The notes beneath the pieces are model-generated. The model did not search any database and had not been told where the DNA came from. It saw nothing but the letters and a program-made list of their open reading frames with translations. A stretch of DNA of 44,236 nucleotides from NCBI RefSeq assembly GCF_001467615.1, contig NZ_LNYA01000023.1, positions 367,572-411,807 on the forward strand. Direction: 5' to 3'. The position numbers and the translations under genes are program-made. Origin of the DNA: Legionella erythra (GTDB lineage Bacteria; Pseudomonadota; Gammaproteobacteria; Legionellales; Legionellaceae). Below are positions 36,076 through 44,236 of the stretch, one piece after another (the first letter of the stretch is position 1; each line of letters begins with the position of its first letter).

Positions 36076-37212
36076 ATGTTACCGACGTCGTTGTATATTC
36101 ACGTTCCCTGGTGTATCCGCAAATGCCCCTATTGTGATTTTAATTCGCACAAGAGCCCAACCACCCTGCCTGAGGACGAGTACGTCAGCGCCCTGATTGC
36201 GGATTTAAAGGCCGACATCGCCAGACACCAGCGCACTCAAATCCACAGCATTTTTATCGGCGGCGGCACTCCCAGCCTGTTATCCGGCAAAGCCTACGAC
36301 CGCCTGTTGACGAACGTGCAGAATTTACTCGACTTTAGCCCCGGCATTGAAATTACCCTGGAGGCCAATCCAGGCACGGTGGAACAACAACGCTTCAAGG
36401 ATTACCGACAGGCAGGCATTAACCGGTTGTCACTGGGCATTCAGAGTTTTAATCCTCATCACCTGAAACGCTTGGGCCGCATCCACGATGACGCGCAGGC
36501 TCATCGCGCCATTGACAGCGCACGGGCCGCGGGTTTTGACAACATTAATCTCGATATCATGCACAGCCTGCCTGAGCAAACCCTGAACGAAGGACTGGAC
36601 GATTTACGAACGGCCTTAAGCCATCAGCCGCAGCACCTATCCTGGTATCAACTCACCCTGGAACCCAATACAGTATTTTACAAACAACAGCCGCCTCTCC
36701 CCCACGAGGAGATTACCGCTGATTTGGAAGAACAGGGCTTTGAGCTCCTGGCTCAACACTGGTTTCAGCGTTATGAAATTTCGGCGTTCAGCCAACCCGG
36801 TAAAACATCGCACCATAATCTGAATTACTGGCTTTTTGGCGATTATTTCGGCATTGGCGCCGGTGCGCACGGCAAACTCACATCGCCGGATTACAAGGTG
36901 GTGCGTACCCGAAAGTACCGTCAACCCAAAGACTACCTTAATCCCGACAACGCTTTTTTGGCAGCCGCCGAAACAACCGATGCGGCCTCCCTGTTATTTG
37001 AATTCATGCTCAATACCACCCGCCTTGAGCAAACCATACCCCGAACTTTGTTTAAAGAGAGAACCGGTTTGCCTGACGACGGCCTGACAGCCAAATTACT
37101 TCAAGCGGAGGCAAAGGGGTTAATCTGTTTACAGTCAGAACACTGGCAGGTGACTGAACGGGGACGTCGCTATACTGATAACCTGCAAGCCTTGTTTCTC
37201 CCCGAAGACTAA
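36076..37212 (+). CDS. hemW: HemW, radical SAM heme chaperone-like protein
   Basis: Formerly annotated as oxygen-independent coproporphyrinogen oxidase, HemW binds heme and an iron-sulfur cluster. The 378-residue protein has the CxxxCxxC cluster motif (Cys13, Cys17, Cys20 in WCIRKCPYCDF), IFIGGGTPSLL and LEANPGTVE of the radical SAM barrel, and a HemN-like C-terminal domain. The fourth conserved cysteine of HemN proteins is absent at the N-terminus, in line with HemW. It is divergent from nudE and 79 bases before plsY. Confidence 0.94.
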   Translation: MLPTSLYIHVPWCIRKCPYCDFNSHKSPTTLPEDEYVSALIADLKADIARHQRTQIHSIFIGGGTPSLLSGKAYDRLLTNVQNLLDFSPGIEITLEANPGTVEQQRFKDYRQAGINRLSLGIQSFNPHHLKRLGRIHDDAQAHRAIDSARAAGFDNINLDIMHSLPEQTLNEGLDDLRTALSHQPQHLSWYQLTLEPNTVFYKQQPPLPHEEITADLEEQGFELLAQHWFQRYEISAFSQPGKTSHHNLNYWLFGDYFGIGAGAHGKLTSPDYKVVRTRKYRQPKDYLNPDNAFLAAAETTDAASLLFEFMLNTTRLEQTIPRTLFKERTGLPDDGLTAKLLQAEAKGLICLQSEHWQVTERGRRYTDNLQALFLPED

Positions 37213-37291
37213 TCACCACCGCTGTTTTGCAACCCTTCACAATTGCCTGGCTTTGGCTGATAATGAGGTCTTTCCTCAGCCAGGAGGTTAC

Positions 37292-38170
37292 ATGCTCAGT
37301 TTCTTTTTATTCCTGTTTGTTGTCATTGTCGCCTATTTATGCGGCTCGCTCTGCTCGGCCGTGATTGTCAGCCGTCTGTTCTCACTCCCGGATCCCCGCA
37401 TGGAAGGGTCTAAAAACCCGGGCGCCACCAATGTCTTGCGATTATCGGGTAAAAAATACGCTGTCATTGTGCTGGTCGGCGATATGTTAAAAGGCGTACT
37501 GCCCGTTTTACTGGCCCGCCTCCTTGACGCAGGCCCGGTGACCATGGGCTTTGCCGCCTTTGCCGCCGTCATGGGCCATATGTATCCCATCTTTTTTCAG
37601 TTTCGTGGCGGCAAGGGCGTGGCGACAGCCTTGGGCGCCCTGCTGAGCTTAAATCTAATCCTCGGAGTCCTGGTGATCGTTACCTGGCTTGCCATCGCCC
37701 ATTACACCCGCTATTCCTCCCTGGCGTCTATTGTTTCCATCATTCTGGCACCGCTGTATTCCGCCATGACCATGGGCAATATCGAGATTATCCCGCCGCT
37801 GTTTTTTATTACTATTTTTGTTCTTTACCAGCACCGCGATAATATCACCCGCCTTATCGACGGCGAAGAACCAAAAATACGGTTTAAAGACAAGGCACAC
37901 CCGACAGTCACAGAAGAAATTTTATCTCCCCCTCAACCCCGCGTTATCCGTGAAGATGAAATTGAGGGGGAAGTCACAGCGGTTGAACTTATCGAGGAGC
38001 AAGAAAAGCCTCTGCCCAAAGCGAAAGACGGAACGGAAAAGAAAAACACCCGTAACCCTAAAAAAACAACCCGGGTCAGCAAAGCGAAAAAACCGGCCAA
38101 CGCAACAACGGCTAAGACCACAAGTGCTAAAGCCCCCAAGAAACAACCAAACAAAGAGACCAAAAAATAA
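37292..38170 (+). CDS. plsY: Acyl phosphate:glycerol-3-phosphate acyltransferase with a lysine-rich tail
   Basis: PlsY makes lysophosphatidic acid from acyl phosphate in the inner membrane. The first about 198 residues are a complete PlsY: GSLCSA, GSKNPGATNVLR (39-50), FRGGKGVATALG (104-115) and five to six membrane helices. The tail of about 95 residues is not part of the family. It starts acidic (about 208-237, EDEIEGEVTAVELIEEQE) and becomes strongly basic (about 240-292, repeats of KKPAN, AKTTSAK, APKK), resembling histone H1 tails. CAGGAGG precedes the start at 37292. The stop lies six bases from the convergent tsaD. Confidence 0.93.
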   Translation: MLSFFLFLFVVIVAYLCGSLCSAVIVSRLFSLPDPRMEGSKNPGATNVLRLSGKKYAVIVLVGDMLKGVLPVLLARLLDAGPVTMGFAAFAAVMGHMYPIFFQFRGGKGVATALGALLSLNLILGVLVIVTWLAIAHYTRYSSLASIVSIILAPLYSAMTMGNIEIIPPLFFITIFVLYQHRDNITRLIDGEEPKIRFKDKAHPTVTEEILSPPQPRVIREDEIEGEVTAVELIEEQEKPLPKAKDGTEKKNTRNPKKTTRVSKAKKPANATTAKTTSAKAPKKQPNKETKK

Positions 38171-38176
38171 GACGGC

Positions 38177-39196
38177 TTATTCCCCTGTCAGCGGCCAGCG
38201 GGCTTTCACTGCAATGGACTGGCTGCTGTCTGCGTGCTGCTTTTGCCAATGCAGGAACCCGGCAAAAGCCACCATCGCCCCGTTATCCGTGCAATATTCA
38301 GGTCTTGGAAAATGCACCGTTCCCTGCACACCCTGCATCAAATGCCCCAGCGCAGCACGAAGTGCCCTGTTTGCCCCAACGCCTCCGGCCACGACCAACC
38401 GGCTCGCGGCCGTTTTTTCGACAGCGCGCCGGCATTTAATGACCAGCGTGTCAATCACCGCCTGCTGAAAGGCATGGGCAATGCCTTGCCGGGCCGCATA
38501 ATTTTTTAAACTGTTCTGCCAGGAAATCAGGGCATGGGTTTTAAGGCCGCTGAAACTGAAATCAAGCCCCGGCCTGTCTGTCATCGGGCGGGGAAACGGT
38601 GCAAAAAGCGTTTGTTCGGCTACATTGGCCTTATCAGCCAGACTAGCCAACTGCGCCCCGCCAGGGTAAGGCAGCCCCATGAGTTTGGCGGTTTTATCAA
38701 AGGCCTCCCCGACTGCATCGTCCAGCGTGTCGCCTAACAAACAATAGTCGCCCAGTCCCCGCGCCTCAATCAATTGGGTATGTCCGCCTGAAACGAGCAG
38801 AGCCAGGAAAGGGAACTGCAACTCGGGGCTATCGAGCATTGCCGCCAACAGGTGGGCCTCGAGATGATGAATGGCCAAAGCCGGGCGGTTTAAACTAAAG
38901 GCTAAACTTTTGGCAAAACAGGCCCCGGTTAGCAGCGCGCCAACCAAACCGGGTCCTGCCGTGTAAGCCACTGCATCAATGGCCGCTGCATCAACCTGGG
39001 CCTGGCGCAGCACTTCGTTAGTGAGAGGAATTAAATGATTGATATGATCGCGAGAGGCTAATTCGGGCACAACCCCGCCGTATTGCTGGTGAAGGGCAAT
39101 TTGTGAATGCAGGGCCTGGGCAACCAGACCGCGGTCGGCATCATACAAGGCCACGCCTGTTTCATCACAGGATGATTCTATTCCCAAAACCAGCAT
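38177..39196 (-). CDS. tsaD: tRNA t6A threonylcarbamoyltransferase subunit TsaD
   Basis: TsaD transfers the threonylcarbamoyl group to A37 of ANN-reading tRNAs, with TsaB and TsaE as partners. The 339-residue protein has the [10 protein letters not shown] start, the metal-binding HHLEAHLLA, the [12 protein letters not shown] loop and a final [10 protein letters not shown] segment. Length is normal. tsaC of the same pathway is at 20482. tsaD diverges from rpsU, as in many gammaproteobacteria; a TATAAT box on the minus strand at 39269-39274 may be its -10. Confidence 0.97.
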   Translation of the reverse strand: MLVLGIESSCDETGVALYDADRGLVAQALHSQIALHQQYGGVVPELASRDHINHLIPLTNEVLRQAQVDAAAIDAVAYTAGPGLVGALLTGACFAKSLAFSLNRPALAIHHLEAHLLAAMLDSPELQFPFLALLVSGGHTQLIEARGLGDYCLLGDTLDDAVGEAFDKTAKLMGLPYPGGAQLASLADKANVAEQTLFAPFPRPMTDRPGLDFSFSGLKTHALISWQNSLKNYAARQGIAHAFQQAVIDTLVIKCRRAVEKTAASRLVVAGGVGANRALRAALGHLMQGVQGTVHFPRPEYCTDNGAMVAFAGFLHWQKQHADSSQSIAVKARWPLTGE

Positions 39197-39305
39197 TTAA
39201 ACCTCAAAACAATCAGTGAATCAGGCCCGGCAGTATACCCAAAAGCCTGTTGCACGCCAAAAAACACTATTATACCTAAACTTTGACAAAATAAGTTCAA
39301 TTAAC

Positions 39306-39334
39306 TTGACGAACACCACAACTGGCACTAGAAT
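39306..39334 (+). promoter_or_regulatory. Sigma-70 promoter of rpsU-yqeY-dnaG
   Basis: TTGACG (39306-39311) and TAGAAT (39329-39334) are separated by exactly 17 bases, the best promoter match in the window. Transcription would start about 35 bases before rpsU. Confidence 0.75.
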
Positions 39335-39374
39335 TGCCAACCTATTGTTTTTAATTATACCAGAGGACTAATTA

Positions 39375-39602
39375 ATGCCTACCGTTCGTGTGAAAGAAGG
39401 CGAAAATCCTGAATACGCACTGCGTCGTTTCAAGCGCTCCTGTGAAAAAGCAGGAATTTTAACCGAATTGCGCCGTCGTGAATTTTACGAAAAGCCCACG
39501 GCTGAGCGTAAACGCAAGCAAGCCGCTGCTGTAAAACGTCACCTGAAAAAAATTTCTCGTGATACCAGTTCTCGTCGCAGTCTTAAACACAGACGTAAGT
39601 AA
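39375..39602 (+). CDS. rpsU: 30S ribosomal protein S21
   Basis: The 75-residue basic protein begins [20 protein letters not shown] and ends in a run of Arg/Lys/His (RRSLKHRRK), as expected for S21. AGAGGAC lies in front. It leads the macromolecular synthesis operon. Its stop shares a base with the yqeY start (TAATG). Confidence 0.98.
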   Translation: MPTVRVKEGENPEYALRRFKRSCEKAGILTELRRREFYEKPTAERKRKQAAAVKRHLKKISRDTSSRRSLKHRRK

Positions 39603-40048
39603 TGATGAGCATTAAAGACCGCATAAGTAATGATTTAAAAGACGCGATGCGTGCCAGAGATAAAATGAAACTGGATGCGCTTCGCCTGATTACTGCTGCT
39701 GTCAAGCAGGTGGAAGTTGACGAACGTATCATCGTGGATGATGAGCGCATGCTGGTTATTCTGGATAAAATGGCCAAGCAGCGTAAAGAATCCATCGCCC
39801 AGTTCAACACCGCCGGACGTCATGATTTAGTCGCCCAAGAGCAGTTCGAACTTGATCTCATCGGTCAATACCTGCCTGAACCCCTGTCGGAAGACGAAGT
39901 GAATCAATTGGTTTCCGCAGCCATCGCTGAAGTTAACGCCGAAAAGATGAGCGACATGGGCAAGGTTATGGCACACTTGAAACCCCAATTGCAGGGTCGT
40001 GCCGATATGAGTAAAGTGAGCGCCTTAATCAAGACGAAACTAAGCTAG
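39602..40048 (+). CDS. yqeY: GatB/YqeY domain protein
   Basis: The 148-residue protein is the YqeY type: DRISNDLKDAMRARDKMKLDALRLI near the start and the C-terminal EKMSDMGKVMAHLKPQLQGRADM pattern related to the GatB tail domain. Its role, perhaps tRNA-related, is not settled. It lies between rpsU and dnaG, a common variant of the operon outside enterobacteria. A second ATG at 39605 is an equally possible start. Confidence 0.93.
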   Translation: MMSIKDRISNDLKDAMRARDKMKLDALRLITAAVKQVEVDERIIVDDERMLVILDKMAKQRKESIAQFNTAGRHDLVAQEQFELDLIGQYLPEPLSEDEVNQLVSAAIAEVNAEKMSDMGKVMAHLKPQLQGRADMSKVSALIKTKLS

Positions 40049-40058
40049 CCCCTTCGAC

Positions 40059-41789
40059 ATGACTGGCTTAATACCACAGCCATTCATTGATGAATTGCTA
40101 AGCCGCACTGATCTTGTCGAGCTTATCGATGGCTATGTGCCTCTAAAAAAGCGAGGCAATAGCTACCTTGCCTGTTGTCCGTTCCATAACGAAAAGACCC
40201 CCTCCTTCAATGTCGTGGCCAAAAAGCAGTTTTATCATTGCTTTGGTTGCGGAGCCAGCGGCAATTCCATCAGTTTTGTCATGAATTACTTAAACCAGAA
40301 TTTCATTGAAGCGGTCGAGACACTGGCGGCCAGGGTCGGCATGCAGGTTCCGCGCGACAATCACCATGACAAGACGCAACAATCATTAAGCCTTTATCAG
40401 CTTCTCTCTCAAGTCAGCCACTACTATCAGCACAATTTAAAAGGCAGCGCCGAGGCCATACAATACCTGCGCCAGCGAGGCTTAACCGGTGAAGTTGCCA
40501 AAAAATACCAGCTTGGGTTTGCCCAGGCAGGCTGGCATGCGCTTGAATACCAATTCAAAAGCCACCGCGCGGATCTTATTACAACCGGGATGTTAATCAA
40601 AAAAGATGACGGCAGTACCTATGATCGCTACCGGCAGCGCATCATGTTTCCCATCCATGATCGAAATGGCCGCATCATCGGCTTTGGCGGCCGTGCCATT
40701 GAAGCGGGGCAGAAACCGAAATATTTAAATTCGCCTGAAACCATTATTTTTCAAAAAAATCGTGAACTTTATGGGTTGCATCAGATTTTGCAAAACCAAA
40801 CCCCGCCGGACATCATCCTCATTGTCGAGGGATATATGGATGTGATTGTTCTGGCACAGCACGGGATTGACAATGCCGTCGCTGCCTTGGGCACCGCCAC
40901 CAGCACCTACCACATTCAATTACTGAGCAAGCATGCACGCCAACTGGTTTTTTGCTTTGACGGCGATGACGCCGGCCGCCAGGCTGCATGGCGCGCCCTG
41001 GAAAACACTTTGTCGCAACTTAACTCAGGCCTTGATGCGAGCTTTATTTTTCTGCCGGAAGGCCATGATCCAGACAGCCTGGTTCGTGAAGAAGGCCCTG
41101 AACAGTTCAAGGCGCGGCTTAAGCAAGCCCTGCCTTTGAGTCAGTTTTTCTTTGATACCTTGATGGCTGGCATTGATTTGCGGCGCAGTGCCGGCAAAAG
41201 TCAGTTAATTCAAAAAGTTAAACCCTATCTGCAGACCATGACGGATGGGCCTTACAAACAAATCCTCATTGATGAACTGGCCCGGCTGACTCACATTGAA
41301 AACCATCGCCTGATGCAAATGCTTGAAGACAAGAAAGAGCAGGCGCCGCTTAGTCAAAAAACCATCAGCCGCTCCCCTATCCGTCTCGCCATCGCCTTGC
41401 TGGTGCAAAATCCCGAGATTTATCAGCAGGTCAAATCCCAGATGCCCCCTGTGGTTCTGGATGGGGAGGGACAGGACATTCTGCAGCAATTGTTAAACCA
41501 GGTGGCTCAGTCGCCGTCAATGAATACCGCCGCCCTCATCGAGCTTTGGCGGGGAACGGATTTTTTTGATTCACTGAATCGGCTGGCGGGATGGGATCAT
41601 CAGGTCCCGCAGGAAGCCCTCTCACGTGAATTTATTGATATACTACAATTTTTACAGAAACAAAATTTCGAAAATAAAATTGCCCAATACATTGCAAAAT
41701 CACGAAAAGAGGGCTTAACTGTTTCTGAAAAGCTAGTCTTGCAAACCATGTTAAAGGAACGCCATCAGCCAGTGCGTGATAAAAAATAA
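40059..41789 (+). CDS. dnaG: DNA primase
   Basis: DnaG makes the RNA primers for replication. The 576-residue protein has the CHC2 zinc motif (Cys40, His43, Cys61, Cys64), the RNA polymerase core with the Toprim segment IVEGYMDVI and CFDGDDAGRQAA, and a C-terminal helicase-binding domain. It follows yqeY by 10 bases. A hairpin and the rpoD leader follow. Confidence 0.98.
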   Translation: MTGLIPQPFIDELLSRTDLVELIDGYVPLKKRGNSYLACCPFHNEKTPSFNVVAKKQFYHCFGCGASGNSISFVMNYLNQNFIEAVETLAARVGMQVPRDNHHDKTQQSLSLYQLLSQVSHYYQHNLKGSAEAIQYLRQRGLTGEVAKKYQLGFAQAGWHALEYQFKSHRADLITTGMLIKKDDGSTYDRYRQRIMFPIHDRNGRIIGFGGRAIEAGQKPKYLNSPETIIFQKNRELYGLHQILQNQTPPDIILIVEGYMDVIVLAQHGIDNAVAALGTATSTYHIQLLSKHARQLVFCFDGDDAGRQAAWRALENTLSQLNSGLDASFIFLPEGHDPDSLVREEGPEQFKARLKQALPLSQFFFDTLMAGIDLRRSAGKSQLIQKVKPYLQTMTDGPYKQILIDELARLTHIENHRLMQMLEDKKEQAPLSQKTISRSPIRLAIALLVQNPEIYQQVKSQMPPVVLDGEGQDILQQLLNQVAQSPSMNTAALIELWRGTDFFDSLNRLAGWDHQVPQEALSREFIDILQFLQKQNFENKIAQYIAKSRKEGLTVSEKLVLQTMLKERHQPVRDKK

Positions 41790-41819
41790 CACATGATTGA
41801 CTAGCCTAATTAGGATGGC

Positions 41820-41843
41820 GGGTTTATAATCTAACCCTTTTTT
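41820..41843 (+). terminator. Weak terminator hairpin in the dnaG-rpoD spacer, overlapping a TATAAT box
   Basis: GGGTT (41820-41824) and AACCC (41833-41837) form a 5-bp stem followed by six Ts. The loop holds TATAAT (41825-41830), a perfect -10 box, and TTGACT lies at 41797-41802, though with an overlong 22-base spacer. The same bases may end dnaG transcripts and start rpoD transcripts. Confidence 0.5.
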
Positions 41844-41876
41844 GCAGATCTTAAATCAAGCGATATAAGTAGGCCT

Positions 41877-43751
41877 ATGAACGATCAAGAACAACAGCGC
41901 TCGCAAATTACCAGAGTGATCAGCCTGGGTAAGGAGCAGAATTATCTGACCTATGCCCAGATTAACGACTTGTTACCCAACATTGTCGATACCGAGCACT
42001 TTGATGTCATCATCAGCATGCTGGAAGGGATGAATATTAAGGTCTTTGAACTGCCTCCCAGTGAAGATGAGCTCGCGCTGCTTGGCAATACCGAAGAAGC
42101 GCCGGAGGACGTAGAAGAGGCCGCTGCGGTGCTTGCCTCTGTCGACCAGGAAACGGGCCGTACAACCGACCCTGTACGCATGTACATGCGGGAAATGGGA
42201 ACCGTTGAACTGTTAACCCGTGAAGGTGAAATCCGCATTGCCAAACGCATTGAGGAAGGCATTTACCAGGTTCTTAAATCCCTGGCTCATTACCCCGAGA
42301 CCGTGCAACTGGTTCTTGAAGATTACGATCGTGTTCAAGTAGAAGAAATGCGCTTGAGCGAAATCATCAGCGGTTTCGCCGATCTGGAAGAAGAAGCGCC
42401 TGCTTCGAGCATCGGCTCTATGCTGGATGAATCCCAGCAAGAAGCCATCCTTGAAGAAGCGGTGGATGTTGACCTTGACGAAGAAAGCGAAGACGGCGAA
42501 GGCGGCCTTGGCGAAGCGGACGATGGCCCAAATCCGGAACAGGCGAAGATTTATTTTGATGACTTGCGTGCCTGCTACGAGACCGCCATGACCAGCCTGC
42601 GCAGCAAAGGGCGAACCAATGCCAAAACGCTTGAGCACCTGGAAGCCATGTCCGACTCCTTCCTGAAACTGAAATTGACGTCCCGTCAGGTCGACAAATT
42701 AACACGCCATTTCCGGCAATTGCGCAATCATATCCGTGAGTTTGAGCGCACGATTATGCGTCTTTGCATTGAGAAAGCGCGCATTCCCCGCAAGCTGTTT
42801 ATTGATACCTTCCCCGGCCAGGAAACCGACATGAACTGGCTGGATGATTTAATCAGCAAGCAGGGCAAAAAACTCGATATGACCCGTATTGAGGAAAATG
42901 CCGAAGAAATTAAACGCTTGCAGGCTAAACTTGCCTCGTTTGAAGAAGAATATGGCTTGGGCATCAGTGAAATTAAAGACATTAACAAGAAGATGTCCAT
43001 TGGCGAAGCCAAAGCTCGCCGCGCCAAGAAAGAAATGGTCGAAGCCAACCTGCGTCTGGTTATTTCCATTGCCAAAAAATACACCAACCGCGGTTTGCAA
43101 TTCCTCGATTTAATTCAGGAAGGGAACATTGGTTTGATGAAAGCCGTGGATAAATTTGAATACCGCCGCGGTTACAAGTTCTCTACTTATGCCACCTGGT
43201 GGATTCGTCAGGCGATTACCCGCTCGATTGCCGATCAGGCCCGCACCATTCGTATCCCGGTGCACATGATTGAGACCATTAACAAGTTAAACCGCATTTC
43301 CCGCCAGATTCTGCAGGAAACCGGCCGCGAAGCCACGCCAGAAGAATTGGCTGTAAAAATGGACTTAAGCGAAGACAAGGTGAGAAAGGTTCTTAAAATT
43401 GCCAAGGAACCCATCTCCATGGAAACGCCAGTGGGCGATGATGAAGATTCGCACTTAGGCGATTTCATTGAAGACAACAACATCGTCTCGCCGCTTGAAA
43501 AAGCGACCGCCGACGGCCTACGCGAAGCCACGCTGGAAATTTTGGAAACCTTAACCCCGCGTGAAGCCAAGGTCTTACGCATGCGTTTCGGTATCGAAAT
43601 GAACACGGATCACACTTTAGAGGAAGTCGGCAAACAATTCGACGTTACCCGCGAGCGTATCCGCCAGATCGAAGCCAAAGCCCTGCGCAAACTTCGCCAC
43701 CCCTCCCGCTCGGAAAAACTCCGCAGCTTCTTAGAAGGCGATGACACCTAG
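41877..43751 (+). CDS. rpoD: RNA polymerase primary sigma factor (sigma-70)
   Basis: The 624-residue protein has region 1.1 (about 1-80), region 1.2 with [11 protein letters not shown], and a long acidic non-conserved insert (about 165-225, EEAPASS through [12 protein letters not shown]). Region 2 has [27 protein letters not shown], followed by regions 3 and 4 with the [27 protein letters not shown] helix-turn-helix. All core motifs are complete. It ends the rpsU-dnaG-rpoD cluster and probably has its own promoter. Confidence 0.99.
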   Translation: MNDQEQQRSQITRVISLGKEQNYLTYAQINDLLPNIVDTEHFDVIISMLEGMNIKVFELPPSEDELALLGNTEEAPEDVEEAAAVLASVDQETGRTTDPVRMYMREMGTVELLTREGEIRIAKRIEEGIYQVLKSLAHYPETVQLVLEDYDRVQVEEMRLSEIISGFADLEEEAPASSIGSMLDESQQEAILEEAVDVDLDEESEDGEGGLGEADDGPNPEQAKIYFDDLRACYETAMTSLRSKGRTNAKTLEHLEAMSDSFLKLKLTSRQVDKLTRHFRQLRNHIREFERTIMRLCIEKARIPRKLFIDTFPGQETDMNWLDDLISKQGKKLDMTRIEENAEEIKRLQAKLASFEEEYGLGISEIKDINKKMSIGEAKARRAKKEMVEANLRLVISIAKKYTNRGLQFLDLIQEGNIGLMKAVDKFEYRRGYKFSTYATWWIRQAITRSIADQARTIRIPVHMIETINKLNRISRQILQETGREATPEELAVKMDLSEDKVRKVLKIAKEPISMETPVGDDEDSHLGDFIEDNNIVSPLEKATADGLREATLEILETLTPREAKVLRMRFGIEMNTDHTLEEVGKQFDVTRERIRQIEAKALRKLRHPSRSEKLRSFLEGDDT

Positions 43752-43757
43752 AAAATA

Positions 43758-43784
43758 GCCCCTGCGCCTAACCCGCGCGGGGGC
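43758..43784 (+). terminator. GC-rich hairpin behind rpoD
   Basis: GCCCCTGCGC (43758-43767) pairs with GCGCGGGGGC (43775-43784) over ten pairs, one of them G-U, with a seven-base loop, seven bases after the rpoD stop. The following bases are A-rich, not T-rich, so it may need Rho or act as a barrier. Confidence 0.6.
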
Positions 43785-43851
43785 AAAACACGTAAAAATT
43801 GAAATTGTTCTAGCGTATTTTCCCCGAAGCGATTACAATTTCAAACTCCCC

Positions 43852-43928
<77 letters not shown>

Positions 43929-44236
43929 ATAAAATCAAGTAGTTACGAGTAGTTCGAAAAAATTAAAGACCTCTGAGGGGCACTGATGGGGCACTTAGAA
44001 ATAACAAACAACAATCAATGACAACGAAATCCTCTCTATTATTAATAATCAAAACTGCTATAGTTTACATATATATGAAAGATATTAGTCTTTGATAATA
44101 CAGAGGAATCAAAATGGGGTCTTTCCCACTTACGGGGGCACTTCAAACTAACAGCATAGTACTCTGGTAATCCCCCCATATTTAACTGACATCAAAAATA
44201 GAGGTTTAAGCAGCTACTAAAGCCAGCTTCTGCCTT
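43929..44236. other. Gene-free, AT-rich edge behind the tRNA with GGGGCACT repeats
   Basis: These 308 bases contain no open frame I trust. GGGGCACT occurs at 43977-43984, 43988-43995 and 44135-44142, all on the plus strand, the latter two extended to GGGGCACTT. A short direct repeat AGTAGTT also occurs twice just after the tRNA. Such repeats next to a tRNA 3' end resemble the arm-type sites of a tyrosine-integrase element, with the tRNA as attachment site. On the minus strand a 14-codon frame enters from the right edge and stops at 44192-44194; nothing can be said about it. Confidence 0.5.

Noticed and set aside
37818-38468. 216-codon plus-strand frame across the plsY 3' end and tsaD
   Set aside because: It is a shifted reading of the lysine-rich plsY tail and then antisense to tsaD; the composition (K/P-rich) is a by-product.
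39283-39307. TTGACA at 39283 as a second rpsU promoter
   Set aside because: No acceptable -10 box lies at 16-18 bases; the TTGACG/TAGAAT pair just downstream is far better.

Overview
The window is chromosomal DNA from a Legionella-type gammaproteobacterium. The evidence is a ProA/Msp-like M4 metalloprotease, a DotV/IcmC-like membrane protein of the Dot/Icm type IVB secretion family, an ankyrin-repeat protein of effector type, and housekeeping genes that all look gammaproteobacterial. Base composition is near 50% G+C by eye, which would be high for L. pneumophila, so another species of the family is likely. From memory, the order from the ankyrin gene to proA matches one block of the L. pneumophila genome and the mdh-to-rpoD segment matches a distant one. 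I could not check this.

Left part (1-17.4 kb): a repeat block with two inverted REP-like hairpins lies behind hflK-hflC-DUF2065-purA (minus strand). Then come an ankyrin protein, trmB with a signal-peptide M42 peptidase, rpmB-rpmG, an unknown two-helix membrane protein, a D-threonine aldolase-like PLP enzyme, the nitrogen-PTS cluster rpoN-hpf-ptsN-HPr, pssA, a DUF3579 gene, the dotV-like gene, a flavin reductase, class I fructose-bisphosphate aldolase and an EEP-family phosphodiesterase.

Middle (17.5-34.4 kb): an alpha/beta hydrolase converges on proA, whose terminator lies inside the hydrolase coding sequence. A Sua5-type tsaC converges on an oadA/pycB-like biotin carboxyltransferase. aroQ-accB-accC-prmA-purH follows, with an intrinsic-terminator hairpin just before aroQ. 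Next is a more accessory stretch: two small unknown genes, a GGDEF-EAL protein with a damaged GGDEF metal site, a CopA copper ATPase, and a periplasmic protein made of two HxH-bearing halves.

Right part (34.4-44.2 kb): mdh and nudE (minus), hemW, plsY with a long lysine-rich tail, tsaD (minus), then the macromolecular synthesis cluster rpsU-yqeY-dnaG-rpoD. A CAT-anticodon tRNA, more likely Ile2 than Met, ends the conserved part. The last 308 bases have no gene, carry three GGGGCACT repeats, and look like the edge of an integrated element.

No CRISPR array, rRNA gene or complete insertion sequence was seen. The strongest leads are the covarying REP-like pair at 88-190, the proA terminator embedded in a neighbouring gene, the aroQ leader hairpin, the dotV-like gene, the plsY tail and the HxH-duplicated copper neighbour.
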